Assembly: GCA_037131655.1 (NCBI GenBank)
Contig: JBAXQP010000022.1
Location: 1 to 15,811, forward strand
DNA length: 15,811 nucleotides
Reading direction: 5' to 3'
From: a bacterium
GTDB lineage: Bacteria; Armatimonadota; Fimbriimonadia; Fimbriimonadales; JBAXQP01
Shown here: one piece after another, positions 13,928-15,811 of the stretch
Layout: every line of letters starts with the position of its first letter
How positions within the stretch are numbered: position 1 is the stretch's first letter
Notes under the pieces: generated by a model
Database searches by the model: none
Told to the model about the DNA's origin: nothing
What the model saw: the letters and a program-made list of their open reading frames with translations, nothing else
Translations under genes and position numbers: made by a program

Positions 13928-14932
13928 TTAGGAGTCGTCAGGGTCTTCGGGGCCCATGTTCAGAAGAAATCTTGTGCCTGGCAAGGCCATGTCTAAGAGT
14001 CCGTTTATCTTCTCTAGATTCCACCAAGCTTGCATGATAACCGTTCGGTTCTCAAAAGCCTTTATCGCTGGGCGAGGGCCGACAGCTTGGAAAACACGAT
14101 TAATTCCCCTAAGGTTGGGGATTTTGTTGAAGTTGTCATACTGATGATCGGCGGCGGCGCAACAATGCATGAAAAGGCCGCCGTGATCTTCACTCAAACG
14201 GGTAAGGGTAGGCAGGCAGAATTCCTCAAAATCCCTCACGCTCATCGAACCGGCTTCATCTTCTGAAAGCCAAATACCTAATTCTTCCGGACCGTAGGCG
14301 TAAGGGCAATGGCTCATGCTGCAAATTGGAAACTGTTTTTTGAACTCGGTGAAGAAGCTAGTGAGTAATTGGTAACACTTGTCCACCAAACGTTTGACCG
14401 CTTCAGGCTCTTCTCTCATGGCGATAAACATATCTTGTTTTCGCCAAATAAGAGCGGCGATATCGAAGGGGCTTTGGATATCAGGCACTCCGACGGGTAC
14501 ATCCGTCCCAAGCCGCTCTTGAGCCAGATAGTACAGCTCGAATATTCGTTCTATCAGTCGTACATTCAGGCTCGGCGCTTCGAGCTTATCAGCTTCTTCG
14601 GATGTACACACCAACGGGAGGGCGAACGGGATATTTTGCCCGTCTATCTTCACCGGCGCGCCAAAACATGCTGCAAAGAACTCTGTTCCTACCCAAGAAC
14701 CGGCCCAAGGAACACTGTCATCCCCTATCATAAGATGCCACCGAAGCCGATCTTCATACATTTGCAAAGTACACGGCAGCCAATCTTTGACAGGAGCTTC
14801 GGACACCGCTGCATCCCCATCCGGCTTTTCAAACGGTTTTCCTAAGGGGTCCATAATAATCGCATGCCCCCGGAATTCACCCGCAAATAAATCCACCAAA
14901 AATTGTCGATTTTTCTTCGCTGAAGCTAACAT
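13928..14932 (-). CDS. Uroporphyrinogen decarboxylase (URO-D) superfamily protein, possibly C-terminally shortened
   Basis: The 334-residue protein resembles URO-D-superfamily members (COG0407-like), which include corrinoid methyltransferases such as MtaA as well as heme-pathway HemE. Support comes from IQSPFDIAALIWRKQDMF (about 152-169), EEPEAVKRLVDKC (174-186), and a late H-x-C motif, LFMHCCAAADH (H256, C258), placed like the zinc-binding HxC of the methyltransferase branch. It lacks the classic HemE N-terminus, so heme synthesis is unlikely. The minus-strand ATG has AAGGG upstream. Translating past the TAA (13928-13930) gives 13 more codons, RTYEALRARCPRS, then TAG at 13886-13888. This looks like a plausible terminal helix of the same protein. 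Substrate and partner are not identifiable. Confidence 0.85.
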   Translation of the reverse strand: MLASAKKNRQFLVDLFAGEFRGHAIIMDPLGKPFEKPDGDAAVSEAPVKDWLPCTLQMYEDRLRWHLMIGDDSVPWAGSWVGTEFFAACFGAPVKIDGQNIPFALPLVCTSEEADKLEAPSLNVRLIERIFELYYLAQERLGTDVPVGVPDIQSPFDIAALIWRKQDMFIAMREEPEAVKRLVDKCYQLLTSFFTEFKKQFPICSMSHCPYAYGPEELGIWLSEDEAGSMSVRDFEEFCLPTLTRLSEDHGGLFMHCCAAADHQYDNFNKIPNLRGINRVFQAVGPRPAIKAFENRTVIMQAWWNLEKINGLLDMALPGTRFLLNMGPEDPDDS

Positions 14933-15021
14933 CTATAACCCTTTCACGAAAAACTGATGCCGAAGTATGATACCCGCGTGTTTGGTAAAGGAGGGATGTC
15001 AAGAAGAATAGGTCGTAAAAA

Positions 15022-15094
15022 TGGAGGCTAGCGGACTCGAACCGCTGACCGCCGCCTTGCAAAGGCGATGCTCTCCCAACTGAGCTAAGCCCCC
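15022..15094 (-). tRNA. tRNA-Ala(UGC)
   Basis: The minus-strand sequence folds as a 73-nt tRNA. The acceptor stem is GGGGGCT/AGCCTCC (one G-T pair), with D arm GCTC/GAGC, anticodon loop TTTGCAA on a GCC/GGC stem, T loop TTCGAGT, and discriminator A at 15022. The anticodon TGC is complementary to + bases 15059-15061. No CCA is encoded; a T5 run follows the 3' end. Confidence 0.96.
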
Positions 15095-15110
15095 ATGTCG
15101 AAGTAAAAAA

Positions 15111-15184
<74 letters not shown>

Positions 15185-15195
15185 AAGCACAGGAT

Positions 15196-15225
15196 AGAAT
15201 ACATCAACCTGCTTGGAATTGTCAA
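15196..15225 (-). promoter_or_regulatory. Sigma70-type promoter for the tRNA-Ile/tRNA-Ala pair
   Basis: On the minus strand a perfect TTGACA (15225-15220) is followed after 18 bases by TATTCT (15201-15196). The tRNA-Ile 5' end lies 12 bases past the -10 box, leaving a very short leader. It sits in the 64-base gap after lemA and gives the tRNAs their own promoter. Confidence 0.75.
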
Positions 15226-15248
15226 GACTATATCTTCGTCAGTATCAA

Positions 15249-15806
15249 CTAGAACTTCACCTGTGGGGCTTCGCGCTGGTCGGGAGTGGCGTCTAACTCG
15301 AAATAATCGCGTTTGCCAAAACCTGATCTTTCCGCTATAAACGAGGTAGGGAAGGTCTGACGCAAAGTTTCATATAACATCACTGTGTCATTATAGAACT
15401 GGCGGGCAAAGCGTATCTTGTCTTCAGTATCCGCCAAAGCTGCTTGCAACTGCTGGAAGTTCTCACTGGCACGAAGTTGTGGATAGGCTTCGGCAATTGC
15501 GAAAATCGACCGCAATCCCTGTGCGACTATATTCTCCGCCTGAGCCTGATCCGTGACGGTTCCTGCTTTAAGCGCCCTTTCGCGAGCGTCCATTACGTTC
15601 TGGAACACCTGTTTCTCATGCTCGGCATAACCCTTGACCGTCTCGATTATGTTTGGAATTAAGTCGTATCGCCGCTTCAACTGCACATCGATCTGCGCCC
15701 AACCATTATCAATCCGATTGCGATGAGCAACCAGATTATTGTAAGTCCTCACATACCACACGGCTACCAGACAAAAAACGAATATCAGAAACCATATAAA
15801 TAACAT
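15249..15806 (-). CDS. LemA family protein
   Basis: LemA proteins are small membrane-anchored helical proteins of unclear function. The 185 residues have one N-terminal transmembrane helix (about 2-20) with the bulk facing the other side. The family pattern is present: YNNLVAHRNRIDNGWAQIDVQLKRRYDLIPN (about 22-52), followed by ETVKGYAEHE. The middle contains YPQLRASENFQQLQAALADTEDKI and ARQFYND. The C-terminal TFPTSFIA segment and the usual ending (YFELDATPDQREAPQVKF) are complete. Only five bases remain upstream of the ATG in the window, so its promoter and operon partners (often a TPM-domain protein) cannot be seen. Confidence 0.95.
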   Translation of the reverse strand: MLFIWFLIFVFCLVAVWYVRTYNNLVAHRNRIDNGWAQIDVQLKRRYDLIPNIIETVKGYAEHEKQVFQNVMDARERALKAGTVTDQAQAENIVAQGLRSIFAIAEAYPQLRASENFQQLQAALADTEDKIRFARQFYNDTVMLYETLRQTFPTSFIAERSGFGKRDYFELDATPDQREAPQVKF

Positions 15807-15811
15807 TGGGT

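Noticed and set aside
13928..14932. Calling this gene hemE (heme biosynthesis)
   Set aside because: The HemE N-terminal substrate motif is absent and the H-x-C motif fits the methyltransferase-like branch, so only the superfamily is supported.

Overview
The window is a bacterial chromosome segment of roughly balanced base composition. It carries a flagellar export-gene run, two housekeeping biosynthesis genes (carB, purD), several metabolic or hypothetical genes, a tRNA pair and a large amount of short intergenic repeat material. The flagellar genes, a FliY-type switch protein, a DUF2752 membrane protein, a uroporphyrinogen-decarboxylase-family protein and tRNA-Ile/tRNA-Ala genes away from an rRNA operon fit a free-living, motile, non-model phylum. 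Armatimonadota or a similar deep lineage is my guess, held weakly; no marker here fixes the taxonomy.

Bases 1-5443 (+) form the tail of a flagellar operon: fliM (5' end outside the window), fliY/fliN, fliO, fliP, fliQ, fliR, then a 142-base repeat-bearing gap and flhB. FliM and FliY belong to the cytoplasmic switch ring. FliO assists export-gate assembly, and FliPQR with FlhB form the membrane export gate. FlhB has an atypical autocleavage motif, NPIT where NPTH is expected.

Bases 5452-10013 (-) hold carB (carbamoyl-phosphate synthase large subunit), convergent with flhB, and a zinc-dependent medium-chain dehydrogenase. Bases 10446-11755 (+) hold a tightly packed three-gene cassette: a 46-residue membrane peptide, a P-loop/AAA-like ATPase whose Walker A lysine is arginine, and a DUF2752 membrane protein. 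This cassette is the best candidate here for an undescribed system, but its function cannot be read from the sequence. It meets an RmlC-like epimerase gene (-) tail to tail, with overlapping stop codons. purD (+) diverges from the epimerase gene.

Bases 13540-13927 contain no gene but many repeats. A URO-D-family gene (-), tRNA-Ala(UGC), tRNA-Ile(GAU) behind a good sigma70-type promoter, and lemA (-) complete the window.

The most striking non-coding signal is a set of modular intergenic repeats: 7-base tandem arrays just after stop codons and reading in the sense direction of the preceding gene, a GTGTCATTGCGA family, an AGTAGGCCT/GTATCGAAGG hairpin family, and short G/C-rich palindromes. Similar modules recur in a similar order after different genes. 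They also coincide with the 3' ends of the dehydrogenase and URO-D genes, the latter possibly shortened by an in-frame stop.
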